DNA of 64,000 bases, taken from contig NC_057766.1 in NCBI RefSeq assembly GCF_010389155.1, positions 32,931,516-32,995,515 on the forward strand, given 5' to 3'. Made by a program: the position numbers and the translations under genes. How positions within the stretch are numbered: position 1 is the first letter of the stretch; each line of letters begins with the position of its first letter. Shown here piece after piece: positions 47,301-59,368 of the stretch. The notes beneath the pieces are model-generated. The model searched no databases, was not told where the DNA came from, and saw only the letters and a program-made list of their open reading frames with translations. This stretch comes from Erigeron canadensis (taxonomy: Eukaryota > Streptophyta > Magnoliopsida > Asterales > Asteraceae).

Positions 47301-50300
47301 GATTGAGGTCTTTTACTACACTAATCCTGCTAGAATGGAGAGTAAGACCAAAGAGTGTGTTTTCATCTATGTTGGAGCTGGTCTGTATGCTGTAGTAGCA
47401 TATTTGATACAACATTACTTCTTTAGTATTATGGGTGAAAATCTCACAACAAGAGTAAGAAGAATGATGCTTGCAGGTAATTACTAAAAAGAACATAAAA
47501 ATTTCACTATGTATCATCAAGTAAAAGTATATATTGAACTTTTGATCTTATTTCTTGTTCAGCCATAATGAGGAACGAAGTTGGTTGGTTTGACGAAGAA
47601 GAACATAACTCAAGCCTAGTTGCAGCCCGGCTAGCCACAGATGCTGCAGACGTGAAGTCTGCAATAGCCGAGAGGATCGCAGTCATACTACAAAACATGA
47701 CATCTCTACTCACTTCATTTGTAGTTGCATTCATAGTGGAATGGAGGGTGTCCCTTCTCATTCTCGGCACGTTCCCTCTTCTTGTCCTTGCATATTTCGC
47801 TCAGGTACATACGTGCTACTAACTATAAAATTAATCATAGACTAATTAATTACTCGTATCTAACTTCAAAACAAAGAATCTAATTAATTAATTACAATAG
47901 CAACAATCAGTGTACACTCAATGAGGCACAATTCTTGTACTTTGCACATGCTTCCTGCAAAAAACAAAATCAAATATTTTAAAAAAAGATTCCATTCTTT
48001 ATTACCAACATCAATGCCAAGAAATTTCTAAAAGTTTTTTGTTTTAGCTTCTGTCTTGAGCCCTTAAAACATTGTCAAACAAATGTAACAGGAATTCCTT
48101 CTAGTTTTCCTTTCAATAAGTACTATTTAAGCTTTCATCAATTCTAGGATAATCATTAATATACTCATGAAGCTTATCATTTTTTGTTTTTAAAAATCTT
48201 GTGATAAGATTAAAAAAGAAAGAATCAAAAGAAAGTAACTACACTGTATTGTCTGCAGGCCTGGAAAGACCTACACTGTACATTTCAGTTTTGTCTCTGA
48301 CTTTAAACTCTTAGAAATACAGTATAAAAAAAGTAGCAACTATACTAATGTATTACAGTAGTTTTTAAAAAATAATAGAATATAAATATATAAAAATTAA
48401 ACTTCTCTCGTTTTTTATTGCATGCTAACTTTTGTAAATTTTTGATGTACGATTGGTTTTTATGGCATGACAACTTATATATTTGTTATGTTGGCAAAAA
48501 TACTTATTACAAAATGAAAAGGTCGATAGATAACAATGAGTTGCATGCATTAATTTGAAGTGACAATAAAATAAAATAAGAATATACAATAACAATAAAT
48601 TGAAAATTTGAGTAGAGACTTCAACAACTATCTTTTGTTTAATAGACAATCACAAAATAAAATAAGAATATAATTTGTAGAGAAAGTTACATGACATAAA
48701 TTTGAATAGGGTATCAGGACAGTCTCTATTTGCAGAGGTCTTTTTATTGACAGAGATTGTTATCCCGTGATCAATGGCTATGTGTTCTCCTGTTTATAGA
48801 GTAACATTTACATCTGGCCTACAATTTTTATTGTCCCATTTACATTTGTATAATTTCAGTAGGAGGTTGGGGGATGTCAGAAAATACATATGGCATTCAC
48901 TAACCTTCTTCATTATTCCTGTGTCAATTTGGACTGCATTTTATGGTCGCACTTGAGGCTCTTGTCCATATAAGGGTACTGTACTATTGACCACAATTAC
49001 CATTTTACCCCTTGTAAATTTTTTCAACCGTGTTTGGAATTTTCAAATAATCAGATTCCAATCTCAACAGTTAATATCTTAGGAGTGGTCAGGGAAAGTG
49101 TTCGGAAAGGACCATGGCTCACTGGGACGCCCCAGTTAAGCCGCTAAACTTTAAGACTCCCCCCATCCGGTTATGAATTTTTACACACATACTCGTATAA
49201 TGGAGTGGCTTGCTATCTATTTCTTTTGTCCTGTACCTTATTGTTTCTCTTTCTTATTTTGGGAGAGGGGCCCAATTCATGCAGACTAGACCAGACCAAT
49301 GTTGTTTAATGGGTGAACTAGCTTATATGTTTTAATAGTCATCTGTGCACTTTTCAAGAAGGCTTGCACTGTCCCTTTTATTTTAGCATACATCCTTGTG
49401 AGTCTGGGCCATATCTCATAAAACAAGACTGCTGGTATCTATGTATGCAAAGTGCTACTCTTTGTTTTCATTTCGTTCTTAAACATGTTATTAGTAGAAT
49501 CAAGGGAAATTAAAAATGTCACATAAACTTCTTAAAAGATGTGGTTAAATTATGATCCTAAGTCATTTTTGTTGAATTACTAAAAAAACAAAAATTCGGT
49601 TCTCAAATTAACAACAAATTGATAGTCGCTTTATACATGCACTTAACGGGCCAGAATCTAACAAAGGACTTTGGTCTTGCAGTATATGAGGTAACCCGTT
49701 GTCAACTAGAGGTTGTGAGTTTTAGTCTCGTGTTGGATTAAATATATGTATTTATACTTTTATAGTTATATGTTTGGCTAACATGATCAATCTAATTGTC
49801 TGGATGTGCAGTGTTGCTATAATTTATATAAATAATTACTTATTGATAATAATTAGTGTTGTTGGCTAACCTATGAATATGGCATTTTACAGCAACTTTC
49901 ACTCAAAGGATTTGCTGGGGACACAGCCAAGGCACACGCGAAAACAAGTATGATTGCTGGAGAAGGAGTTAGCAACATTCGAACCATTGCAGCCTTCAAT
50001 GCCCAAGACAAGATTCTCTCCTTGTTCTCAGACGAACTCCGTGTGCCCCAGAATCAAAGTCTTCGCAGGAGTCAGTATTCGGGCATGTTATTTGGAATTT
50101 CCCAACTCGCTCTCTTTGCATCCGAAGCTCTAATCCTTTGGTACGGTGCCCATCTCGTTAAAGACGGCGTATCCACCTTCTCTAAAGTCATCAAAGTGTT
50201 TGTGGTCCTAGTTATAACTGCAAACTCAGTAGCTGAGACGGTTAGTCTTGCACCCGAGATTATCAGAGGTGGTGAAGCCATTGGCTCTGTGTTTGCTGTT

Positions 50301-51104
50301 CTTGATAGGTCAACTCGTATCGACCCAGACGATCCCGATGCTGAGATGGTTGAAACTATTCGAGGCGAGATCGAGCTACGTCATGTGGACTTTTCATACC
50401 CTTCAAGACCTGATGTAATCATATTCAAGGATCTTAGTCTTAGAATCCGAGCGGGCCAGAGCCAAGCCCTTGTGGGAGCTAGTGGTTCTGGAAAAAGTTC
50501 CATAATTGCATTAATCGAGCGTTTTTATGACCCGACTGCAGGAAAAGTCATGGTTGATGGAAAAGACATCAGAAGGTTAAACTTAAGGTCCCTTCGGGCC
50601 AAAATCGGGTTGGTCCAACAAGAACCTGCCCTATTCGCAGCTAGCATAATGGAAAACATCGCTTACGCGAAAGAAGAAGCTACAGAAGCCGAAGTCATCG
50701 AAGCAGCACGTGCAGCAAATGTTCATACATTCGTAAGCGGGTTACCTCAAGGGTACAACACACCAGTAGGCGAAAGAGGTGTTCAACTCTCGGGAGGCCA
50801 GAAACAAAGAATAGCAATAGCTCGGGCCGTTCTGAAAAACCCAACGATACTCCTACTAGATGAGGCAACTAGTGCTCTAGATGCTGAATCAGAATGCGTG
50901 CTTCAAGAAGCACTTGAAAGACTAATGAGAGGCCGAACCACGGTTCTAGTGGCTCATCGATTATCAACCATACGAGGTGTTGATAGTATCGGTGTGGTCC
51001 AAGATGGGCGCATCGTGGAACAAGGAAGCCATAGCGAATTGTTAGGCCGAGGAACCGATGGAGCTTACTCAAGGCTGTTGCAGCTTCAACAACATCGCAT
51101 ATGA
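43658..51104 (+). CDS. ABCB19: ABCB19-type ABC transporter (P-glycoprotein 19)
   Basis: There are ten exons: 43658-43903, 44061-44115, 44460-44635, 44941-45141, 45599-45858, 45959-46275, 46354-46577, 46657-47476, 47563-47804, 49893-51104. All introns are GT-AG and all phases join, giving 1,250 aa, as expected for ABCB19. Layout: transmembrane domain 1; nucleotide-binding domain 1 with Walker A GGSGSGKS (near 396), signature LSGGQ (near 501) and Walker B ILLLDE (near 521); a Ser-rich linker ([20 protein letters not shown]); transmembrane domain 2; nucleotide-binding domain 2 with Walker A GASGSGKS (near 1042), LSGGQ (near 1146) and ILLLDE. In Arabidopsis this plasma-membrane exporter moves auxin, stabilises PIN1 and has been linked to brassinosteroid export. 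The start is set by the conserved MSETT...KKKEQSLPF. Intron 9 is unusually long (2,088 nt). All catalytic motifs are intact. Confidence 0.97.
47805..49892 (+). other. Long ninth intron of ABCB19
   Basis: This 2,088-nt intron is far longer than the others (78-457 nt). It contains no open gene. A stretch at about 49,650-49,750 (GGTCTTGCAGTATATGAGGTA...AGAGGTTGTGAGTTTTAGTC) is reminiscent of a SINE with a weak Pol III B-box-like phrase. A less AT-rich block lies at 49,085-49,170. Old insertions probably account for the length. Confidence 0.55.
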
Positions 51105-52055
51105 TTTACAGAGTATGGTATGAGTTAGTAAATTGTGTCTATGTGTTGTGTTCTAATTAACCTATTGTTTTAACTTATTGGGTTTAATGTAATTTGTTTT
51201 GTTAATTAATCTAGTAAAAGAGTATTAATTATAATTATAATTTTAATAAATATAAGTAGAGTTATAATTTTATTCAATACACTTTTATTTGAATTGGTCA
51301 GATTATTAATAAACATACTATAACAGGGTTGAACCTTCAACCTTTAAATCACACACTCAGCACTTGATAGAAAAAGACTTATAAATAAGTGCCATTTGAA
51401 GCTAATGTACTACAAAGTGCTAATGTGATGATACAGCTAATTGATAAATTCAGTTATTCAATATACTAATAATTGAGGCTTCTATTAGTCTTACAATGGC
51501 TTTCTTTTCGTTGCTTTCATATCCAGGAGATTTTGTTGTATGGGATATTGACAAAGGTCTTGTAATAAATTATGATGATATATGTACACATGCAAGTCAT
51601 GTGACTTCAATTATTATTTTCTCATTATTGACACAGATTACCAAATGGATCAATCCACCATTCAACTCCAAAGTTGTTTTCATCATAATCTGTGACCCAC
51701 GCCACATATATGGGTTATCTGAATAGGAAAGGTAATGTAGTTGAAAACAAAAAGGAAAGAAAATCACTTTCTTTATTTTCATTATATTATCAAAAGTTGC
51801 CTATTTCATTTTGAGAAATGGTAAAAGTAGTGAGTAGTCTCAGGGATATGGTTAATCAGTTATTATATTCATAAATGATTTACATTTTAAACCTAATCAC
51901 TTTTTAGATTTGCAAATTCTAATCGAAAGTGTAACTTTTTATACTTGTAATTTGCAATAACCATATATTCTTACATAGCCAAGATATGTTTATCATTTCT
52001 TAAAGCTTGTAAATTACCATTGATAAACAATATATGTAATATGTATATAAAGATA
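51105..52055. other. 3' flank of ABCB19 and spacer
   Basis: AATAAA polyadenylation-like words occur at about 51,245, roughly 140 bp after the stop. A 76-codon frame at 51,496-51,726 (MAFFSLLSYPGDFVVWDI...) resembles nothing I know and is likely chance. Confidence 0.5.
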
Positions 52056-52271
52056 CTAGCACGTTACCCGCGTAATACGACGGTGGTTATTGCGCAACGG
52101 TGTGGTGGTGGAGGCAAGTGTTGGTGGTAGGGGCGACGTCGAGTAGTGTAGATAATTTACGATGTAAAGGGTTACTGGAGATATTTTAAAAGATAAAGAA
52201 CTCATAGTGTAAAACTGTAGATTAACCATTAAGGACATTTTAAAGAATTTTCCCATCTAATTTTCAATAGA
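52056..52271 (-). mobile_element. Mini-Helitron, 216 bp
   Basis: On the minus strand it begins TCTATTGAAAATTAGATGGG after an A and ends TACGCGGGTAACGTGCTAG before a T. Its middle (GTAGATAATTTACGATGTAAAGG, GAGATATTTTAAAAGATAAAGA in plus sense) matches the 37.7-kb mini-Helitron, confirming a family. Confidence 0.68.
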
Positions 52272-52608
52272 TAAGCATAAACTGTATTGACAAAACTTAT
52301 TATCAGATTATATGTTAAACCAAATACGAGTATTATATTCAATAGGACAAGTCAAGAATTTTGTTGAACCACCAATAAATTAAATTGCAACATATACTAG
52401 ATTAGACGTTTCGTTACATATAAATGATAAACCGTCAAATAAGGATCTTAATAATAGCATGTTTCTATCAGGAATAACAAGGTTGTGCATAGTCACTGTG
52501 TATGATTCGACACATGCAAAATATTCAATAAACGTTTCACTTTTTATTGTGTATATATAAATATTTATAAAATAATATAAATAAAATAAAATAACATATT
52601 ATATTATT

Positions 52609-53983
52609 TCTCTATATAATTAAGAGAGAATAGTTTTTTGATTAGTTAACAATTATTAAATAATGTCATGTAGGATTTTTCATTATTAATTTCCTAATTT
52701 TAAGCCTTTCTTTAAAAGTTATTCTTTATCCAAATCATCATTAATTAATAACTAAGAAAGTTAAAAAGTAAAAAAAGAAAACCATATAGGTCGGCTACTG
52801 CATTAAGATCATCCAAATTGATGGCATATCTATTTCCTATTTTTAATAGTTTTTTTCTATTTATTTTCTTAAATGAACAATAGTCTTCATATTTATATCC
52901 TAAATATTATTATAATTACATAATATTTTATTACCATTGCTTAATTATTATTTCATATAAATATTTTATTGTTGAAAGTTTATAAGGTAATCATTTTTTA
53001 TAATCATATTGATCTTTTTTCACCTCATACATGTATCATTATTATTATTACTACTATAACTAAGTGAGGATAAGATAAGACTAACGTGGGTTAAGTATTT
53101 GAATGTTAACTAAGTTTGCTTATTTGTCATTTTTTTTCTTCTTTTTTAGTACTTTATGATACTATTTAAGAGAAATAAGCAATAAATTTTCATTATTTAA
53201 GGATTATATAATGAATAAAAACTTTCGGGATTTTAAACATTGTCACGTACCTATATCTAGAGTAATATTTACATAACGATTATATCAAATTGATTTAGCA
53301 TTAAGTTAGATACAATATAGTGATATTTTTTTTCTTTTCATCCGTCAAATTTTAGATCTTATTTTTAATTTTACTTACTCTTATTCACTGAGTTATTTTA
53401 TTTTTTTAATAATTAATCTTTTCAGTTTATGCCTTATGCATTAAAATTGAATTTGTGTTGATGGTTTATTTGTATAGTATATTATATATATATCCTATTT
53501 TTTGATTTCATTTATTATTACATAGTTACATGATTTAAATATTATTAGATAGATAAGTCCATTTAAGATTAAAATATATTCATTTATTATGTAACCACCT
53601 TTAATAAATAAGTTTATATTTAAATACATAGTATTGTACTCTTATACTCTTTCCGTCCACCAAAAGTGTCATGTTTTTTAATTTTCAAAGTCTAACATTT
53701 GTAACTTTCACCTTACATAATTTTTTTTATGTTAGATAATACTTGATAAAAGTTATTAATTGCGTATTAGACGTGTTTTCTAATGGTATAACTTTTATCA
53801 AGTTTTATATAACACAAAAAGTTATATTTAAAGTCAAAGTTTAAAAATAAAGATTTAAATATTCAAAGTAAGACACTTCTAATGAGACGAAAAGAGTACT
53901 TCAAATTAGAAGATGTATTATTTATTTTTATCGGAATTTTACGACAACAATTATTCATCATGCAACGCATGGGTTTAATCTAG
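52609..53983 (+). mobile_element. Helitron, about 1.4 kb, containing a Stowaway
   Basis: The 3' end is clear: hairpin CATGC-AAC-GCATG, then GGTTTAATCTAG followed by T. The likely 5' end is TCTCTATATAATTAAGAGAG at 52609, in the TC-plus-AT-rich style of plant Helitrons, although the preceding base is T and not the expected A. There is no Rep/helicase frame. A Stowaway MITE sits at 53647-53896 inside it. Confidence 0.55.
53647..53896. mobile_element. Stowaway-type MITE, 250 bp
   Basis: The ends CTCTTTCCGTCCACCAAAAG and CTAATGAGACGAAAAGAG are inverted repeats flanked by TA (53645-53646 and 53897-53898). The interior (TTTTCAAAGTCTAACATTT, AAAGTCAAAGTTTAAAAATA) is close to the element at 59.1 kb, so they are one subfamily. 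Confidence 0.87.
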
Positions 53984-53984
53984 T

Positions 53985-56210
53985 ATAATATAATTGAGAT
54001 TGATGTTTAAGTAATTAAGTTATTCTATAACACTTCCAAATGATTTTTATGTGTCGGTATCTGAAATGATCCATGTCAAATACACGACGGTGTGATAATT
54101 ACTTTTATTATTTTGTAAAAAAAAATAAATTTTCTATTAGGGTTGTTTTACAATTTATTTGAGGCAGACGTGATAAATAATGAAAGTATTTATCGCTTAA
54201 TTAAAAGTTATGGAATATATATATATATAAAAAAAGGGAATGGGCCTTGAAATGCAGGTATGGTTGGCCTTATTAGGCGTGCCTCTTCTCACCGTCCAAT
54301 TTCACGTTTCCCATGACCCATGTTATATGTTAGACTTCTTTTTTATTTTGTGGAAAACTTTATTTTATCGTATCAATCAACCTACAGATCTTTCTATACT
54401 TGTCCAAATGAGTGTCATGTATACATGTATGATGTATCTGTGTCGTTATAATGTAACATTGGTCTAGAGATGCACCAATGGGCACAATCCTGGGCCTGGC
54501 CAACCCAAATAGCCTAGAAAAACTAAATGTACCGGGCTAGAAAAGGCCCAATGCAAAGCCCAAACTGGCCTAAAAGTTTTAAAATGGCCTACAAAGATCC
54601 ATGAAAACCCCGTCAGACCTGATCCTGGGCCAGACCGGGCTAAGCCCGCATAAAAAAAGCCTGAAAACCCGACCCTAAACCCAAAAGTCCAATATTTTTT
54701 TGAAATAACTTGGACTGTTTCACCAAAAAAATCCTGGATTTTCTTTCATGTTTTAGTATACGTATTCCCTAAGTATTCCAATATATGGAATATAAGTTAG
54801 AAGTTAAATATACTTTTAGAGTTATGTATTACAAATTTTTATAAATATTGTCTTTAAGTTTGGTTTTTCCAAATTACTTGTCACAACTCTTTGAATATTG
54901 CATCTTTTTATAAGTTTTTTTTTTTTAAACTACATATCATAAATCCTGGATTAGCACTGAGCTGATACTTTTGGTTTGCTCTTATAAGCTAGGACGGTAT
55001 TTGTTTCGGAATTTAAGGTTGATGTGAAGCCACGTGTATGACATATGGCTAGTAGATACAAATACAATTAGTTACACAAGTTCATATCAAACAACGATTA
55101 GAAAAAACAGGGCATTCACTAATGTTTTCTAAGTGTATTTTTGTAGCTTATTGTTAGGTTAACTTAAAATCTTAAATAAGTCGATGTTCTTTCAAAAGTA
55201 ATAAACTAAGCCCACAAGGCCACAACTTCATAACACTCGTTCTTTAAAGTTTAAACTCACAATGTTTTATTTAAATACACAACCCAAACAGCCCGTAAGT
55301 AATTTAAAGTTTTAAACAAGCAGGTACAATAAGCCAGAGCCCATCAGTGTATTCATAAAAGCGAGCACATGCAAATATGCAATAATAGACCATTATTCCA
55401 GCCCAGCAATCTTACTCTTATTGATATATAGGCCCATTATATATCTTAGACTCTTAGAGTGTTGACTTATGAAAACTTTTGATTCTAATCAATCAAATAA
55501 TACACAATACAGTATGTTACTTCAACGCATGTATGTGACATGTGATATTTAGTTTGCAAGTTATTAAAACCTTGATGATAACAATTGCGGAGTAACAACG
55601 AGGAGGAGTTTATGCAGTAAGTAGTATTCGGATAACTTCAAGAACATAAGTCAATTGCTTACAAAAGTTTCCAACAATCTTTGAAATTTTTGGTACGTGT
55701 GAGCAAGTTTAATATGATTTTTGATATATTTTCTAAGATATATACATAAAGAATGAAGTTTTGTAAGTATCAAAAAGGTAATAAATAATACTTTGTAACA
55801 AATAAGGTTGGTTTGCTAAAGTATATTTACAACTAAATTTCAGAAATGTTAATTGTAATCAAAGACGACATATCTTAATCAAGTAATTAATACATCAACT
55901 GTTATGTAAGTAATGTTTCAATCTCATTTTAGCTATATTTATTGCTAGATGATATAATCGATTCATCGAATTTATATATTTCTTACATTATATTTCCATC
56001 TATCAAATGTATTTATCATATTACATTTTAACATAAGTCTTCTTTCCCGTTTCTTCAAAAGTTACAACAACCGCGGACAGAAAATGCGATGCGAATCTTG
56101 TGAATGATTACATGAAAAGATCTAGCATGATGTTTGAAGAAATGCAATGGAAAACCTTGAAGGGGAAGACAATGATGACCAAACAATATAAATAATGCAT
56201 GTTGCATTTA
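53985..56210. other. AT-rich spacer with a GGCCC-rich island
   Basis: No gene is visible. The island at 54,480-54,700 is full of GGGCC/GGCCCAA/AGCCC words, including CCTGGGCC twice, and is probably old transposon sequence. Similar CCCGA-rich text lies at 62,250-62,310. Confidence 0.5.
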
Positions 56211-56499
56211 TTTACACTTTTAGTTAGTGTGAACAAATTAAAAAATTTGTCAGCAAAAATATATAGAACTAAAGGTGTGTAGAGATTTATTCACACTAAA
56301 AAGTGTGTAGAATTAAAAGTTCACACTTTTTAATGTGAACTTTCATAATTATTTTGTAACACCCTATTTGTCCATGCTAACTAAAACTACACACTTTTTA
56401 GTGTGAAGAAATTTCTACACACTTTTAGTTTTATATATTTTTACACATATAAAAACGTGACAAAATTTTTAATTTGTTCACGCTAACTAAAAGTGTAAA
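56211..56499. mobile_element. MITE-like inverted repeat, 289 bp
   Basis: TTTACACTTTTAGTTAGTGTGA at the left is the inverse of CGCTAACTAAAAGTGTAAA at the right. Complementarity extends for about 130 bp per arm (AACAAATTAAAAAATTTGTC; TTCACACTAAAAAGTGTG). A target duplication is not obvious, so the family is unknown. Confidence 0.7.
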
Positions 56500-57630
56500 C
56501 AAATTGAACATTATTTATAGTGAAAAAGGGGGAAATTGGCAGACTATATTTAGTTTTATGAAATTTATATGTTTTGATATGAATTATGAATTTTGATTAT
56601 AAAAAGCTTTTGAAATTTTAGTATGAATAAGAGAATTCTATTGCAAAATTTGTTTATTAATATTTTGTTACTTTGTACCAAATATGGTACATACCGTATC
56701 GTATACCTCATTGGCTATATGAATAAACCTACTCATACTGGATTTTAGATATGTGTAAACCACGTGCATCGATTTTCATTTTCATGCTCTATGTGATTAT
56801 GATCATATGATGTGAACTTCTTTTTAATTAGATTGATTTATATTTTCTTTTTAATTATATGCTACATACAAGTTATATAGTCCGTAATACGTTCAAAAAC
56901 ATCATTAGTGGGAAATCTGAAGATCTGATTGCCGACATTAATCGTGATTTTACGTTTTGGAGTATAACTATTGTCAATTAGCCGACAAAGATTTATATAG
57001 GATCACTTTGTATGAGCTATTAAGAAGCAAATAAAAAACTTAACTAATGAGCGTGTCTTTGTTTTGTGCCACATTTTACATGCATGAGTCGCTTCTCGCT
57101 TCGTATTTCATGCCCCGCCTAATTTGTAAGCTAGTAACTTAATGTATAAAACACTTAATATATAAATTGGTGTTATCTTTATATTAATTTGTATATTATA
57201 TTAGTATTTATATTATTTTGTATAAAAAATCTTATTAATTTACACTTTTTTGTTTTCCATCAATAATTTACACTTTTTAGCCCTAAATACTTAATTTATA
57301 TCTACTTTTAGGCAACAACTTGAGAAAACTTTTTAAAATTTACAATCATTAATTAGTTAAAAAAATTATTGATCAGATATTAATTTAAAGCTTTCATTTC
57401 CCTTATTATAAAATCCCTTTGTAATGATACTTATATTTGGATATGTTAACAATAATTTAATTAGTTCATTGATAATTAAAAAGATAATCACAAAATGCTA
57501 CTCATTATAAAATCTACATTTAAGTGAAACAGATTAAACATTAGATATACAGTCGTAAGTGACTGTAAAAATCGCGATCAATAAAAATGACGAGAAAGTG
57601 GAATCCATTATAAAAATACATTTAAGTGAA
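56500..57630. other. AT-rich spacer
   Basis: I see no gene or bounded element in this stretch. Confidence 0.5.
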
Positions 57631-57787
57631 GTAGATTTTGTTAGTAGCTAGAAAAAAAAATATATGTATAATTATTCTAATATAAAAAAAAATATACTCA
57701 AATATAAGTAGATTTTGTTAGTAGCTAGCTTGAAAAAAAAAATTATATCTATAATTTTTTTAATATAAAAAATATACTCAAATATAA
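57631..57787. repeat. Tandem duplication of a 77-80 bp unit
   Basis: The unit starting GTAGATTTTGTTAGTAGCTAG and ending ATACTCAAATATAA occurs at 57631-57707 and 57708-57787, differing by short indels in A and T runs. Confidence 0.8.
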
Positions 57788-59101
57788 GTAAGTAAATATA
57801 ATTGTGATTTATCATAAGTAAAAAAGAGGTTCATATATAAAAACAAGGGCAAATATCATATATCCTTTTCCTAAACCCTTTAAATATTATATTTATATAT
57901 ATATATTCAAATTACAAGTTTTCAATACATAATTTATAATGGTCTTAAAGCAAAGTTTAGATAAACATGATATTAATTTCATGCTTTAGGAATAGTATAT
58001 ATAAAATTAACTCAAAAAACAAATTAACTTTGACTAGCCAAACCCATAAACTCTCCCAATGCCCAAAATTTTCTTTTTTTGATATGCAACACTCACCCAG
58101 TACCACCTTTTACTATCAATAATTGTGACGTGATCATATACTTTCAGGAGTAAACTCAATCATTAAGAAAAATTCCATAATGAAAATCAAACCCGCAACA
58201 TACTTGTGCAGGATAACGTTTTTTTAACGAGACTCAAGCCTCAAACCTCTATAGAAACCCTAAAGGGGTGTTTGGTTGGAAAAATTCATTGGAATTCATT
58301 TGAATTGGAATTTAAATTCCATTCATTCTTATGTTTAATTGGATATTTAATGGAATTGGAATTCAAAACATTCTACCAAATTCCTTAAAATATGAAATTT
58401 GAGATTCCTTCTTGTATGCAAAGAAAAGTTTTAAATTCTAATGGATCTCATATACTTGACTAAAATATCCTTGCTAAGTTATTTATTATTACTATACTAT
58501 TATTATTAAATATTTTTATTTTATTATTTTTTAATATTCTTATTTAGTATTATTATTATTATAATAATTATTATTTTATTATAATGATTAAACATTTTAT
58601 TTTTTTAATTTTTATTACTTTTTTTTAATTTTATTAGTGTTACTATTTTTGTTATTATTTAGTAAATATATTATTATTATTTTTATAATAAATATTTTTA
58701 ATATTTATTATTATTCATAATTTATCATTATTAATATTATATTATTACTATTTACATTTTTAATTATTATATTTATATTTTTATTAATTTTTTATCATGA
58801 TATTATATATTTAGTTATATTTATTAATATAAATATTAATAAATATAAATATTAATATTTTGTTATTATTAAAATTTATCAATTATATTTTATTGTTATT
58901 AATATTTATTATTTTTAGTTATTTATCATTATCATTGTTTTATTCATTTTTATTTATTAAATTTATTTTAATTTTTTTATTAAAAATAATAATAATTATT
59001 ATAATAATTAATTTATAATGGTTTATTAATTTAATATAATTTTTCTTTTTTTAATCTGTATTATTATTGTTAATATAGTTTTATTATGATGATAATTGTT
59101 A
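57788..59101. other. Extremely AT-rich spacer
   Basis: No gene is visible. From about 58,480 to 59,050 the DNA is almost pure A/T, built from ATT/TTA words as in decayed trinucleotide arrays. At 58,262 GGGGTGTTTGGTTGG resembles a Tourist MITE end, but I see no matching right end. Confidence 0.6.
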
Positions 59102-59366
59102 CTCGTTCCGTTTCACTAGAAGTGTCATGTTTTGAATTTTCAAAGTCTAACATTTATAACTTTGACTTTAAATAATTTTATTTGTGTTAGATAATACTCC
59201 GTATTTGATAAAAACTTATATGAATTGATTGTATTTTAAACGTTTTTTTTAATGTTATAACTTTTATCAAATTTTCAATAACACAACAAGATATATTTAA
59301 AGTCAAATTTTAAAAATAAAGACTTTGAATATTCAAAGTATGACACTTCTAGTGGGACGGAGAGAG
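59102..59366. mobile_element. Stowaway-type MITE, 265 bp
   Basis: The ends CTCGTTCCGTTTCACTAGAAG and CTTCTAGTGGGACGGAGAGAG are inverted, flanked by TA (59100-59101 and 59367-59368). The interior matches the 53.6-kb element (CAAAGTCTAACATTTATAAC; AAAATAAAGACTTTGAATATT). Confidence 0.88.
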
Positions 59367-59368
59367 TA

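Noticed and set aside
8522..51104. CUL3-ABCB19 phototropism gene cluster
   Set aside because: Both families touch phototropin signalling in Arabidopsis, but they are 27 kb apart on opposite strands with transposons between. Nothing in the sequence supports a functional cluster.
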